DNA of 64,000 nucleotides from Gemmata palustris (GTDB taxonomy: Bacteria; Planctomycetota; Planctomycetia; Gemmatales; Gemmataceae). The notes beneath the pieces were generated by a model. That model saw only the letters and a list, made by a program, of their open reading frames with translations, was not told the origin of the DNA and did no database searches. The DNA is taken from the NCBI RefSeq assembly GCF_017939745.1, contig NZ_JAGKQQ010000001.1, forward strand, positions 4,650,001 through 4,714,000, given 5' to 3'. A program made the translations under genes and the position numbers. Shown one piece after another: positions 48,617 through 57,461 of the stretch. Position 1 is the first letter of the stretch. The number at the start of each line of letters is the position of its first letter.

Positions 48617-49813
48617 TTACTTCCACGCCACGAACGGAACCGGCAAGAGGAAGGCGTGCTGTTCGTACAGCGTCGACACGCCCTGCCAGCCGATGTGCTG
48701 CGAAACCCACACCGCGAACACATACGCCAGCACGACGGGGATCACCGCGAACCGGCCCGCCCAGCGGGACACCCAGAACCGCGGTTCGCGCCGGCGCGCC
48801 CCACGAGCGTAGGCCCACCCGCCGAGTACGCGCGCCGGGAACATGAAGAGCAGGAAGATCAACCCTTCGAGGAACACGAGGTCGCGCGGGATCAGTTCGA
48901 TCTTCAGCAAATAGAGCGGCATCGCGAACAGCAGGTGAACCCACAGCGCGAGTGCGAACGCGAGCGGGGCGCGCCGGTACACCTGCCGGACCTTGAGCAC
49001 CTCGAAGAACGCCCGGAACCGGTGCGTGCGCGCGAACCGCGCCTGCATGAACGGCACGTACAGCACCACGACCGCGAACAGCCCCGCGCCGACCAAGCCC
49101 ACGAACCAGTACCGGTGCCCCAACCCGAGCAGCAGGAGCGGGAGCGCGAGCCACACGAACGCGCCCGCGAATCCGCGCGCGCCGAGCCAGAAGTAGTACG
49201 GCAAGCGCAGCGCAACGACCGCGTTCCAGACGCGGTCGCGGGCCTCGGTGTAGAGCCCGCCGCGGCACGCACGGTACGCGAGCCACGGGGCGTTAATCGG
49301 GTTCATGAAGTGCCGAATGCGCCCGCCCCACATCAGCGCCCCGACCGCGTGGAGCACGAACACCACCGCGAGCGCGGTCAGCGCCCCCTCCCATAATTTC
49401 GCCGCCCGGCCGTTCGGGTCGATGATCCGCGCGGCTTCGGCCTGTAGTGACACGAAGTACAGCGGCAGCCACATCAGCGCGCACGCGAGTGCGACCCCAC
49501 CGAACAGCGCCGCAGTGCGCACACCGATGAAGCCGTCGCGGATGCGCCCGGTGCGCGCCACGCGCCCGCTCGCTTCGAGCAGGTACCCGAGCGCGAGGAA
49601 CTGGCCGAGCGGGACCGACGCCAACACGGACAGCCCCAGAAACAGCGCGGTGACGCCGAAACACCATTCCACAACGGAGCCAACGGAACGCAGAGCGCGC
49701 TGAAGAAAATTCTTCGGCGGGATCGGCATCACGGTCGGAACTTCGCCCTCGAAGTCCGGTTCGACCAGGAGCGGTGGCGCGACGGGTATTGCTGCACTGG
49801 CCATGATTCGCAC
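48617..49813 (-). CDS. Multipass membrane protein of unknown function
   Basis: A 398-residue protein with about eight hydrophobic segments (for example VTALFLGLSVLASVPLGQFLALGYLLEAS, and LLLLGLGHRYWFVGLVGAG). It starts with a GTG at 49813 or an ATG at 49804; neither has a strong ribosome site. The GYLLEASGRVARTGRIRDGF segment between helices recurs in planctomycete membrane proteins. It converges on the DUF58 gene (gap 18 bases). No function recognised. Confidence 0.75.
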   Translation of the reverse strand: MRIMASAAIPVAPPLLVEPDFEGEVPTVMPIPPKNFLQRALRSVGSVVEWCFGVTALFLGLSVLASVPLGQFLALGYLLEASGRVARTGRIRDGFIGVRTAALFGGVALACALMWLPLYFVSLQAEAARIIDPNGRAAKLWEGALTALAVVFVLHAVGALMWGGRIRHFMNPINAPWLAYRACRGGLYTEARDRVWNAVVALRLPYYFWLGARGFAGAFVWLALPLLLLGLGHRYWFVGLVGAGLFAVVVLYVPFMQARFARTHRFRAFFEVLKVRQVYRRAPLAFALALWVHLLFAMPLYLLKIELIPRDLVFLEGLIFLLFMFPARVLGGWAYARGARRREPRFWVSRWAGRFAVIPVVLAYVFAVWVSQHIGWQGVSTLYEQHAFLLPVPFVAWK

Positions 49814-49930
49814 GGAGTGAGGCGGTTACGATATTCGTGCTACCCTTCAAGGTAGCTCGCGGTTTCGTGAAACGCGGCGGCGCGACGCGGGGTATGTGTG
49901 TGCGAGTCTTCATCCACCGGAAGCGCACCC

Positions 49931-51556
49931 ATGTGGGGCCGTAACCTTCTCTTCATCGCGATCGTGGCGGGTGGCGTGCTCGCGCTGCGTGCGAGCCTGT
50001 TTCCGCTGTACACCGAATCGCGCAAGGTGAAGTTCGATCCAACGCCCGCGGAACAAAACGACTTCCGCGCGGTGGTGAGCAAAGTCGACCACTCGTTCCG
50101 CGAAGATTGGGCCGCGAAGCAGCTTCGACCCGCGGCCCGCGCGGACGACCTCGCGGTCGCGCGCCGGCTGTCGCTCGCACTGACGGGCAGCGTGCCGTCG
50201 CTCGAAGAGATTCGCCAGTTCGAGCTTCAACCGCCCGAAAAACGGCTCGACGGTTGGGCGAATCACCTGCTCCACGACCGCCGGTTCGCGGACTACTTCG
50301 CGGACCGGCTCGCACGGGCCTTCGTCGGCACCGAAGACGGCCCGCTCCTCACATACCGCAAGCGCCGGTACATCTCGTGGCTCGGTGACGAGCTTTTCAA
50401 GAACACGTCGTATGCCGAAATCGTGCGACAAATGATCTCGGCCCAGGGGCTGAACACGGACACGCCGGCGGTCAATTTCATCGCGGCGACGTTTGATGAG
50501 AACAAGAAGGCGCCGGACGCCGAGAAGCTCGCGATCCGCGTCACGCGCGCGTTCCTCGGTCTGCGGATCGATTGCGCCCAGTGCCACGACCACTTTCTGG
50601 AACCCGCATGGAAGCAAACGCACTTCCAGGCACTCGCGGCGTTCTTCGGCCAGACGAAGCACGCCGTCACGAACATCGCGGACGCGGACAAAGGCGAGTA
50701 CGAATTCGAGGACCGCGTGGCGGGCGGAACGCACCAAATCGCGCCATCAGTACCGTTCGCGCCCGAACTGCTCCCGGCACACGGGACGCGGCGCGAGCGC
50801 CTGGCGTCGTGGGTCACCGACCCGGAGAACGTCTATTTTGCCCGCGCCACCGTGAACCGCGTTTGGGCGATGATGTTCGGCCGGCCGCTGCTGCGGCGCG
50901 TGGAAGCGCAAACGCTCGATGAGATGAGTACCGAGAAGATCCCGCCCGCGCTGCGCATCCTCGCGGACGACTTCGCCGCCCACGGTCACGACCTGCGCCG
51001 GCTCGTCTTGCTCATCGCGTCTACGGACGTGTTCCGGCTCGACAGCGCGGCCGAGTTCGAGGTCACGGACGCACACGACGACTCTCTGGCCGTCTTCCCG
51101 CTCACGCGGTTGCGCCCGGAACAGGTGATCGGCAACGTGATTCAGGCCGCGAGCGTGAAGACGATCAACCAGCAGTCGCACATCTTCGTGCGGGCCATGC
51201 GGTACTTCAACGAGCGGGATTTCGTGAAGCGCTACGGCGACGCGGACGACGACGAGTTCGCGCGGGCACACGGCACCATCCCGCAGCGGCTCCTGATGAT
51301 GAACGGCGACCTCGTGGACGGCAAAGCGAAGGACGAGCTGCTGAGCGCGTCCACCCAAATCGCGATGTTCGCCCCCAGCGACGCGGCGGCCGTCGAGACC
51401 GCGTACCTGACCGTGCTGACGCGCCGCCCCACGCAACGAGAGACAGAGCACTTCACGGCGAAACTCGCCGGCACCACCGGCGACGAACGCAAGCGACGGC
51501 TCGCGGACCTGTATTGGGTACTATTCAATTCGACTGAGTTGGCAACAAATAGGTAG
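49931..51556 (+). CDS. DUF1549/DUF1553 domain protein
   Basis: A 541-residue exported-membrane protein with one N-terminal hydrophobic segment (NLLFIAIVAGGVLALRASLF). DUF1549 covers about 55-260 with LSLALTGSVPSLEEI, WLGDELF and CAQCHDH; DUF1553 follows with WVTDPENVYFARATVNRVWAMMFGRPL and LLIASTDVFRL. The CAQCHDH motif is in a c-type-like place but is not a proven heme site. In planctomycetes these genes usually pair with a DUF1501 gene, which is absent here. Last clearly host-type gene before base composition changes. Confidence 0.9.
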   Translation: MWGRNLLFIAIVAGGVLALRASLFPLYTESRKVKFDPTPAEQNDFRAVVSKVDHSFREDWAAKQLRPAARADDLAVARRLSLALTGSVPSLEEIRQFELQPPEKRLDGWANHLLHDRRFADYFADRLARAFVGTEDGPLLTYRKRRYISWLGDELFKNTSYAEIVRQMISAQGLNTDTPAVNFIAATFDENKKAPDAEKLAIRVTRAFLGLRIDCAQCHDHFLEPAWKQTHFQALAAFFGQTKHAVTNIADADKGEYEFEDRVAGGTHQIAPSVPFAPELLPAHGTRRERLASWVTDPENVYFARATVNRVWAMMFGRPLLRRVEAQTLDEMSTEKIPPALRILADDFAAHGHDLRRLVLLIASTDVFRLDSAAEFEVTDAHDDSLAVFPLTRLRPEQVIGNVIQAASVKTINQQSHIFVRAMRYFNERDFVKRYGDADDDEFARAHGTIPQRLLMMNGDLVDGKAKDELLSASTQIAMFAPSDAAAVETAYLTVLTRRPTQRETEHFTAKLAGTTGDERKRRLADLYWVLFNSTELATNR

Positions 51557-51672
51557 CGATAATTTCCCCTGCGATTTCAAATGGTTTCACGTTTCATGCT
51601 GGTTATGGTTGACTTCCGAAGTAGCGGGCATTGCAATTTGAGACGACAGAAAACCCAAATTAAATTAAACAC

Positions 51673-51894
51673 GTGTACATTAAATTTCAAACTCGTGTGC
51701 GGTGGTATCGACTGTCCCGCTGGGAAAAGAACGGGAGGTGGCGAGTGTCGATAACACAACTCGAATCTGAATCGGACGAATTCGGGAGCAATCCGTACAG
51801 TCTGCCCTATTCTTTTGCGACCGAAGAGGAGGCAAGCAAGGCACAAAACCGCCTACGCCAGGAGGTGAACTACCAAGACGAATGCGCCTTGTAA
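51673..51894 (+). CDS. Small hypothetical protein
   Basis: A 73-residue frame starting with GTG, sequence WYRLSRWEKNGRWRVSI near the middle and an acidic, aromatic rest. No ribosome site was recognised and no domain is known. It lies in the AT-richer stretch after the DUF1549 gene. Kept because of its length and even composition, but it may be spurious. Confidence 0.4.
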   Translation: MYIKFQTRVRWYRLSRWEKNGRWRVSITQLESESDEFGSNPYSLPYSFATEEEASKAQNRLRQEVNYQDECAL

Positions 51895-51993
51895 CCACTC
51901 CTGAAAAATCTTGGCACCGCCCCCGAACCGCGTTAATCTCAATGTCGTTGGAGCCACAATTATCCGACCCAACGCACAAGGGGAGTGCCGACC

Positions 51994-52266
51994 ATGCGCA
52001 ACCACCGCGACTACGAAGACGACGAGATCGATGTCGAACTCGTGAAGCCCCGGAAGCGGAAACGCACGGGGCTGAAGTGGCTGAAGATTTACGCGGTGTG
52101 CGTGTGCTGCGTGGCGCTGTTCGTCGTGGTGAACGCCCTTCACGGGATTCAGAGCCGAGCGATTCAGCGCGAAACCGAACGCTCGCGGGAACTCGGAGAG
52201 CAGCGTTCCAAACTCGTCGGGCAACAAATCGAACGCGATCGAAAGGCACTGGGGCTGAACAGGTAA
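51994..52266 (+). CDS. Small single-pass membrane protein, unknown function
   Basis: A 90-residue protein with a basic region (KPRKRKRTG), a hydrophobic segment (LKIYAVCVCCVALFVVVNAL) and a charged helical tail (TERSRELGEQRSKLVGQQIE). The ATG at 51994 has an AGGGGAG site about nine bases upstream. Codon use is GC-rich, as in the host, and a strong terminator follows. It is therefore taken as host rather than phage. Confidence 0.72.
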   Translation: MRNHRDYEDDEIDVELVKPRKRKRTGLKWLKIYAVCVCCVALFVVVNALHGIQSRAIQRETERSRELGEQRSKLVGQQIERDRKALGLNR

Positions 52267-52294
52267 CAAGTGAACTGAGTATTCCCCCCCTAAA

Positions 52295-52326
52295 AAGCCC
52301 GGCGATTTTCGCCGGGCTTCCTTATT
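52295..52326 (+). terminator. Rho-independent terminator at the host/phage transition
   Basis: A perfect 10-bp stem, aagcccggcg with cgccgggctt, a 5-base loop (atttt) and a T-rich tail (ccttattt). It closes the small membrane-protein gene 29 bases after its stop. To its right the sequence becomes AT-rich. Confidence 0.9.
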
Positions 52327-52357
52327 TGCAGACGTCACAATTTGATCGAATCAATCT

Positions 52358-52366
52358 AACTAAATA
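52358..52366 (+). promoter_or_regulatory. ACTANATA motif copy 1 (aactaaata)
   Basis: First copy of the recurrent element, 77 bases upstream of the ATG at 52444, in the AT-rich stretch that begins the phage region. Unlike later copies it is far from the start codon, and this gene has its own ribosome site. Confidence 0.5.
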
Positions 52367-52443
52367 AATTTATTTTTTCCTTGCAAATGACTCATATTCA
52401 TGAGACAATCAGCAATCGCCCGCTAACAAAGGAGAGATACGAC

Positions 52444-52677
52444 ATGGCTACGGTTCAATTGGGCAACGGGAAGAAGAACTACAACTGCCCCATGACTGTA
52501 GTTGGGACGGAAAAAAGTTTTTTCCCTCAGACCAGCGATGAGCCAGAAAAGGTAGCGATAGAATTTAAGATAGCGGGAAGAGGGAGAGACAAAACGGTTA
52601 AAGTAGTCATCACCAATAAGGAAATACTCAGCATGGTTTGCGCAGCCCTTGCAAAGACACACGTCGCGAAACGCTAA
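52444..52677 (+). CDS. Small hypothetical phage-region protein
   Basis: A 77-residue protein, start at 52444 with a strong AAAGGAGAG site. It has a predicted strand-rich core (VAIEFKIAGRGRDKTVKVVITNKE). No family recognised. It is followed by a Rho-independent terminator, so it is a single-gene unit. Confidence 0.7.
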   Translation: MATVQLGNGKKNYNCPMTVVGTEKSFFPQTSDEPEKVAIEFKIAGRGRDKTVKVVITNKEILSMVCAALAKTHVAKR

Positions 52678-52727
52678 CCACAAGGCGATTTTCTTTGATT
52701 TGATCAAAGGAGTAAACCACGCGACCG

Positions 52728-52750
52728 CCCCGCTTCCAGGCGGGGTTTTT
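52728..52750 (+). terminator. Rho-independent terminator
   Basis: Stem ccccgc (52728-52733) with gcgggg (52740-52745), loop of six, then five T (52746-52750). It lies 51 bases past the preceding stop and just before the next motif copy at 52762. Confidence 0.88.
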
Positions 52751-52761
52751 CGTTTCCTGGA

Positions 52762-52770
52762 AACTAAATA
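52762..52770 (+). promoter_or_regulatory. ACTANATA motif copy 2 (aactaaata), 4 bases before ATG
   Basis: Sits 12 bases after a terminator T-run and 4 bases before the ATG at 52775. No ribosome site fits between terminator and start, so this gene must be expressed from a promoter in this short gap, which supports a promoter role for the motif. Confidence 0.6.
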
Positions 52771-52774
52771 GTGC

Positions 52775-53410
52775 ATGCACTACGCCCCGAAGCCCGAAGT
52801 CCCCGAACGCAACACCTCAACCGTCTGCGCCGAACTCGGCATTCTGCCCGAAACGCTCAATAAGTTCGTGCGAGCCGACTTGTTCACCCTGCCCACTCGC
52901 AGGCAGGGCAGTTGGCTCGTGTGGAGCGACAAGGACACCGAACGGCTTCGACAACTCATCGAGTGGAGACGCAGCAACCCCCTTCTCACGATCATCGCAC
53001 CACTTCCAGCACCACCAACGCCCACAACCGAACCACCCAAGCAGAAGCAGCATCGAACAACCAAGCCGAAGCCACAACGAGCACCCAAGCCACAACGATT
53101 AGGTGCGGGAATCACGACGACAGAGTACCGAGGCAAGCAATTCACTGTGACCCAACTGGCGCAACACCTCAACATGCCGCGACGAACGGTTTCAGAACGA
53201 CTGACACGGCACGGTTGGGACGCAAATAAAGCGTTCACCACACCGAACAGAAAAACGGGTTCTCAACCCAGACAGTTCGTGTTCCAGGGACAGCCCGCGA
53301 CAATCGCCCAACTCGCCGAACGGTTCGGCATCGCCCTAAACACAGTCACTTACCGGCTTAAAAAGCACGATTTCGACTGCGACAAAGCATTCGCAGATAA
53401 AATTGATTAG
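52775..53410 (+). CDS. HTH protein with MerR-like N-terminus and two repeated HTH segments
   Basis: A 211-residue basic protein. About 12-70 looks like a MerR/wHTH-type DNA-binding segment (VCAELGILPETLNKFV, WSDKDTERLRQLIEWRR). A Pro/Lys/Gln-rich linker follows. Two related units at about 115-160 and 170-208 share the pattern QLA-x-x-x-x-(I/M)-x-x-x-TV-x-x-RL-x-x-(H)-x-(W/F)-D-x-x-(K)AF, like the small HTH repeats found beside phage homing endonucleases. There is no nuclease domain. It may regulate the following genes or bind phage DNA. Motif copy 2 lies directly upstream. Confidence 0.75.
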   Translation: MHYAPKPEVPERNTSTVCAELGILPETLNKFVRADLFTLPTRRQGSWLVWSDKDTERLRQLIEWRRSNPLLTIIAPLPAPPTPTTEPPKQKQHRTTKPKPQRAPKPQRLGAGITTTEYRGKQFTVTQLAQHLNMPRRTVSERLTRHGWDANKAFTTPNRKTGSQPRQFVFQGQPATIAQLAERFGIALNTVTYRLKKHDFDCDKAFADKID

Positions 53411-53413
53411 CAG

Positions 53414-53422
53414 CACTAAATA
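53414..53422 (+). promoter_or_regulatory. ACTANATA motif copy 3 (cactaaata), 5 bases before ATG
   Basis: Located after the stop of the HTH gene, 5 bases before the ATG at 53428. No purine-rich ribosome site is present in between. Confidence 0.6.
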
Positions 53423-53427
53423 CTGGC

Positions 53428-53931
53428 ATGGGCTTGCCAGAAACATTAGTCGCGAAACTAACAAACAGTCCCGTGAATGCGTTGGTGGGCGGTAGGATCA
53501 CACCCGCCATCGGCACTGATGGCACTCAAGTGCCTTTTGTCGCGTTCACCATTACTAGCAGCGAGAACAGTTACAGACTCGATGGCAGCCCGTCTTCACT
53601 GGAAAAGACCGGAATAATGTTCGATGTTTGGGGCAACAAGCACACTCAAGTTACGCAGATCCTGAGTGCGCTGCGGAGCACGCTCAGTGGGTGGAGCGAA
53701 GGTCAAGTTAAGTGGTCGATGTGGGGCAACTCAGCCACTGAAAAGGACGAAGACTCGGAGCGGTATTCGGCAGTCTCAGAGTTCACCGTTTGGTACGAAC
53801 AGACCGTGCGAATTCGTGTCGATGCTGGGATCGAGTCAGGCGAAGCGTTCGGGACGCCAACCATTACCGGTGACGCACCTCGATTAGATTTCAGCGAACC
53901 GTTCAACTCGCAGTACCTCGCGGTATTTTAA
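53428..53931 (+). CDS. Tail terminator / DUF3168-like tail protein
   Basis: A 167-residue protein resembling the DUF3168 family of siphophage tail terminator proteins: start LPETLVAKLTNSPVNALVGG, then RITPAI, VPFVAFTI, RLDGSPSSLEKTGIMFDVWG and a late FTVWYEQ strand. The protein caps the finished tail tube and joins it to the head. In most phages the gene sits between the gp10-like gene and the tail tube gene; here it lies before the terminase genes, and nothing equivalent is found at the usual place (60973-61018). Motif copy 3 precedes it. Confidence 0.82.
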   Translation: MGLPETLVAKLTNSPVNALVGGRITPAIGTDGTQVPFVAFTITSSENSYRLDGSPSSLEKTGIMFDVWGNKHTQVTQILSALRSTLSGWSEGQVKWSMWGNSATEKDEDSERYSAVSEFTVWYEQTVRIRVDAGIESGEAFGTPTITGDAPRLDFSEPFNSQYLAVF

Positions 53932-54051
53932 TTTATGACAGAATGTCGTGGTGGGAGGGGGATGCCCTAACGATGTTCAGAACGTAGAGTCTAGAAACCA
54001 CACCGGCATGTGATCTTTCTTCAAACAGATTATTTGATAAGGGCTATTAGA

Positions 54052-54366
54052 ATGAAACGACCAGTTTTGAGCAAGGAAGCGGCGAAGTTTTGGGATCGGC
54101 ACGCAAAGCGGTGCGTTGAGGAAGGGCTGCTGACTGACGCCACGTTCGATTCCTTTGTGCTGCTCGCCCGCACCTACGCCCTGCTCCAGTTCGACCCGGA
54201 GCAGGACGAGCGAACCGGAATCATCAAGTTCGTCGCACTCACAAAGAGTTTCGAGCGGCAGGGAATTCCGTTCGGAGTTACCGCGAAGAAGAAGAACGAG
54301 AAGCCCCGCGACCTCGCAGCGATTATCAGAGAAGGATTGAATGCCGGACAAGATGCCCAGAGCTAA
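54052..54366 (+). CDS. Terminase small subunit (P27-like)
   Basis: A 104-residue protein that starts at MKRPVLSKEAAKFWDR, an AAGGG site about nine bases upstream. LSKEAAKFWDRHAKRCVEEGLLT and FDSFVLLARTYALLQ follow the P27 small-terminase pattern (Terminase_4), which recognises phage DNA for packaging. It overlaps the HNH gene. The frame is open 14 codons further upstream. Confidence 0.78.
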   Translation: MKRPVLSKEAAKFWDRHAKRCVEEGLLTDATFDSFVLLARTYALLQFDPEQDERTGIIKFVALTKSFERQGIPFGVTAKKKNEKPRDLAAIIREGLNAGQDAQS

Positions 54367-54622
54367 ACCCCTCACCGAGCAGAAGCGGGAGCGACCGAAT
54401 TCGTGGATGCGGGGTTACGATCGCAGACACCATGACTTGCGGCGTGAACTGCTTGCCACTCATCCGGTCTGTCAGTGCGAAGGCTGCGGTAACGGCTGCT
54501 GCAACAACACCGAATTCTCTGCTCACGCCCACCACTTGCGTTACCCCGCGTTGAGCCTCGATGATTACCGAGCGTTGTGCGCCACCTGTCACGGGCGGTT
54601 GCACGCGAAGCAGGATCGGTGA
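54341..54622 (+). CDS. HNH endonuclease
   Basis: A 93-residue protein with the compact HNH fold: Cys pair in CQCEGC, HAHHL, and CATCHGRLH at the end. HNH proteins encoded next to terminase genes assist DNA cutting during packaging in HK97-like phages. AAGGA lies five bases upstream. It overlaps the small-terminase gene by 26 bases and the large-terminase start by 4. Confidence 0.9.
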   Translation: MPDKMPRAKPLTEQKRERPNSWMRGYDRRHHDLRRELLATHPVCQCEGCGNGCCNNTEFSAHAHHLRYPALSLDDYRALCATCHGRLHAKQDR

Positions 54623-56208
54623 ACCCGCCAGACTGGGCAGTAGTCACCGCAGCCGATCGGCTGGCACTCGAAGAAGGGTGTTACTGGAGCGAACCGCACG
54701 CGAACTGCATTTTAAAATTCACGCGAACATTCTTCCGCAGTCAGTTCATTCGCGGGCAAGTCACCCTCGCAACCGAGCAAGCCCAGTTCCTGCAGCGGTT
54801 GTACGGTTGGCGACTTCAGAACGGTAACAGGCGGTTTCGCTTCGCCAATCTCCACGTACCGAAGAAGTCATTCGGCAAAACGCTTTTAGTTTCAATAATC
54901 GCGTACTTCGAGACTTTGGGCAGTGGTGAACCCAGTCCGTTCGTGGTGAGTTGCGCGGCATCAAGGGACAACGCTTCGCAAGTTTTCGATGAGTTGAAAT
55001 TCGCAGTGGAGCACTCACCGTTCGACCCGTTCACCGATTGCCGACGGCACACGAAAGAAATCGAAGTCAAAGACCTGAATTCCCGTTTTCGTTCCGTTTC
55101 ATCAGACGGCAAAAGGCTACACGGTTTCAACTGCTCTAGCGTGCTTGTGGATGAAGCGGGTTGGACACGCAGCGCGGATGCGTTCGATGCACTTCGCTAC
55201 GCTCCGGCAGCCCGACCGAACGGTCTTATAGTTGTCATAAGCACGGCGAGCGACCAGCAAGAACACTGGTATCACAAGCGGATTTACAGCAAATCCAAGC
55301 GAATTCTGTCGGGCGAAGACCTCGACATCACGCACTTAGCCGTTGTCCACGAGATGGACGCGGACGGAAGCCCGGAAGACCCGACACAGTGGAAACTGGC
55401 TAACCCGTTACTCGGTTCACCGTGGTGTCCTACCGACCAGTTCCGCCGCGACCTCGAAGCGGCGAAGTCGGCGGGGTTGGGTGAGTGGCTGAACTTCCAG
55501 CGATTGCGGTTGGGGCGCTGGCTGAAGCCCGATGAGATGGCGTACTTCGAGGTGAACAAGTTCGATGAGTTGAAAGCCGAACCGAGCGAAGCGGAACTGA
55601 AGTCCGCACCGGCTGCGATCGGTGTAGACCTCTCGGAAACGACCGACCCGACTTCGGTAACGATCACTTGGGAACTCTCGCCCGGACGATACTTCTCACG
55701 CTCGTGGTGCTGGGTTGCAGAAAAGGCGGTTCTTGAACGGGAAAAGTCGAACCTGAGCCACTACCGTGAGTTCCCGGAGATGTGCATCACGAAGGGCGAT
55801 ATGATCGACGAGAGGGCAATTCTCGCTCACCTCGTTTCCCTCGCGAAAAACTATGATGTCAAAGTTTGCAATTTCGATCCGAGATCGGCTTACGTGATGG
55901 GTAACCGGCTGTCCGAGGAAGGGGTGAAGTGCGAGCGTGTGCCACCATCAGCCCGTTACTTTAATCCGGCAATGGTGGAGTTACGGAAGGCAATCGAAGA
56001 GAAGCGGTACTCACACGACGGAAGCAGTTGGCTCAAGTTCTGCCTTCAAAACGTGCGTGTGGAACTGAACCGCTACGGGGAGGTTTACCCCGTTCGTAAA
56101 CGGTCAGTCGATAAAGTGGACGGGGCGATTTCGGCGCTGCTCAGTCTTCTCGGTCAACTCGCAAAGCCCGCCGACAATGTGGTTCAGACCGGATGTGTTT
56201 TGATTTGA
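54619..56208 (+). CDS. terL: Terminase large subunit
   Basis: A 529-residue motor and nuclease that packages DNA into the head. GTG at 54619 overlaps the HNH stop (GTGA) with AGGA upstream. Walker A is PKKSFGKT (81-88), a variant with Ser-Phe where G-x-G is usual. Walker B is VLVDEA (175-180). ATPase coupling motif: VISTAS. The nuclease part has acidic residues in GVDLSETTDPTSVT, FDPRSAYV and DKVDGAISAL. Length is typical. Confidence 0.93.
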   Translation: MNPPDWAVVTAADRLALEEGCYWSEPHANCILKFTRTFFRSQFIRGQVTLATEQAQFLQRLYGWRLQNGNRRFRFANLHVPKKSFGKTLLVSIIAYFETLGSGEPSPFVVSCAASRDNASQVFDELKFAVEHSPFDPFTDCRRHTKEIEVKDLNSRFRSVSSDGKRLHGFNCSSVLVDEAGWTRSADAFDALRYAPAARPNGLIVVISTASDQQEHWYHKRIYSKSKRILSGEDLDITHLAVVHEMDADGSPEDPTQWKLANPLLGSPWCPTDQFRRDLEAAKSAGLGEWLNFQRLRLGRWLKPDEMAYFEVNKFDELKAEPSEAELKSAPAAIGVDLSETTDPTSVTITWELSPGRYFSRSWCWVAEKAVLEREKSNLSHYREFPEMCITKGDMIDERAILAHLVSLAKNYDVKVCNFDPRSAYVMGNRLSEEGVKCERVPPSARYFNPAMVELRKAIEEKRYSHDGSSWLKFCLQNVRVELNRYGEVYPVRKRSVDKVDGAISALLSLLGQLAKPADNVVQTGCVLI

Positions 56209-56212
56209 TCGA

Positions 56213-56221
56213 CACTAGATA
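56213..56221 (+). promoter_or_regulatory. ACTANATA motif copy 4 (cactagata), 4 bases before ATG
   Basis: Lies 5 bases after the large-terminase stop and 4 bases before the portal ATG at 56226. No ribosome site in the gap. Confidence 0.62.
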
Positions 56222-56225
56222 GGGT

Positions 56226-57461
56226 ATGTTCCAATTTGCCCGTAGACTTTTCAACCGCACAAAGTGGTATCCACTCAACTCGCTTCCCGAGGGATGGTTC
56301 TTCGGGCGTTCCGGCAACCGATCACCGGTCGCAACTCCCGATGAAGCGCTAACCCTCTCCCCCGTTTTCGCCGCGTTGCGCTGGTATCAAACCACTCTGA
56401 GCAGCCTTCCACTCGTGGTTTACCGCGACGATTTCAATGGGGGACGCGAGCAAGCGCGAACGCACCCTGCCTGGAAACTATTACAGTTCCGCCCCAACCC
56501 GGCGCAAACTCGAAACACTTTTTTGCAGGTGCTCGCCCGTGACCTCTTTTTGCACGGCGAAGCGTTCTGCCAACTTCGCTGGACTGGCACGGGTGCGCTG
56601 TACGGTGTTTACCCCATCAAGCCGTCTTGTGTCACTGAAGTGATAGTTGACGACGAGTGGAACAAAGCGTTTGCGGTGCGAGCTGACAACGGCGAACCGG
56701 AAGTGTACTCCGACACGGACATGCTTCACATCGTGGCGATTCCCGATTGTGACGGCATCCGAGGTGCGAGTTTCCTGCGTTGGGCAGGCGAAGCACTCGG
56801 ACTGCACAAGCAGGTTCAGGAATCCGCGACATCCTTCTACAAAAACGCTGCGAAACCAAGCGGCTACTTGCGGTACGCGGGGAAGATCACCCCGGAAACG
56901 ATCAACACAATTCGCGAGAATTTTAAAAAGCAGTTCGCGGGCACGCTGAACACGGGCGAAATCCCACTGCTGAGCGAAGGCGGGGAATTCACCCCGCTCA
57001 GCGGGAGCAACGCCGAAGATGCCCAAATCATCGAGGCGCTTGGGGCTTCCGTTGGTGATGTGAGCCGTTGGACGGGAATAAGCTCCATAATTCTCGGCGA
57101 CTACGCAGCAGCCAAATACGCTTCTCTCGCTGCAGAAAACCAAGCCGTTTACCAGAAGTCACTTCGCTGGATGCTCGAAGCGATCGAAACCGAGGTGAAC
57201 AACAAAATCTTCGGTGTTGGTTCGGACTTCTTCGCGGAGTTCGACACGCGCGAACTTCTCCGAGGCGACCCGGTTACGCAATCGCAGATCGACAACACTT
57301 ACTTAACGAGTGGGGTTCTACTCCGAAACGAAGTGCGGGAAGGCTTGAAACTGAACTCCATCGAAGGATTAGACCAGCCGTTAGCCCCGCTGAACCAAGG
57401 GGCGGGAACACTTCCGCCTGTCAGCCCCAACCAACTACCACCAGCACCAGGAGCAGCATGA
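56226..57461 (+). CDS. Portal protein (HK97 family)
   Basis: A 411-residue portal subunit; twelve form the ring through which DNA enters the head. HK97-portal pattern: SPVFAALRWYQTTLSSLPLVVYR, HPAWKLLQFRPNP, ARDLFLHGEAFCQL, YSDTDMLHIVAIPDCDGIRG and the late TGISSIILGDYAAAKYASLAAENQ stretch. The C-terminus is a Pro-rich tail. It overlaps the protease gene by 4 bases. Confidence 0.92.
   Translation: MFQFARRLFNRTKWYPLNSLPEGWFFGRSGNRSPVATPDEALTLSPVFAALRWYQTTLSSLPLVVYRDDFNGGREQARTHPAWKLLQFRPNPAQTRNTFLQVLARDLFLHGEAFCQLRWTGTGALYGVYPIKPSCVTEVIVDDEWNKAFAVRADNGEPEVYSDTDMLHIVAIPDCDGIRGASFLRWAGEALGLHKQVQESATSFYKNAAKPSGYLRYAGKITPETINTIRENFKKQFAGTLNTGEIPLLSEGGEFTPLSGSNAEDAQIIEALGASVGDVSRWTGISSIILGDYAAAKYASLAAENQAVYQKSLRWMLEAIETEVNNKIFGVGSDFFAEFDTRELLRGDPVTQSQIDNTYLTSGVLLRNEVREGLKLNSIEGLDQPLAPLNQGAGTLPPVSPNQLPPAPGAA

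Noticed and set aside
50570..50600. Heme c site CAQCH in the DUF1549 protein
   Set aside because: The motif belongs to the DUF1549 pattern in planctomycetes; no other cytochrome feature is present, so no heme is claimed.
51500..51670. attL site within the 3' end of the DUF1549/DUF1553 gene
   Set aside because: The gene ends at its natural C-terminus, and without the right end no matching repeat can be named; a host-like gene and terminator lie between it and the phage genes.
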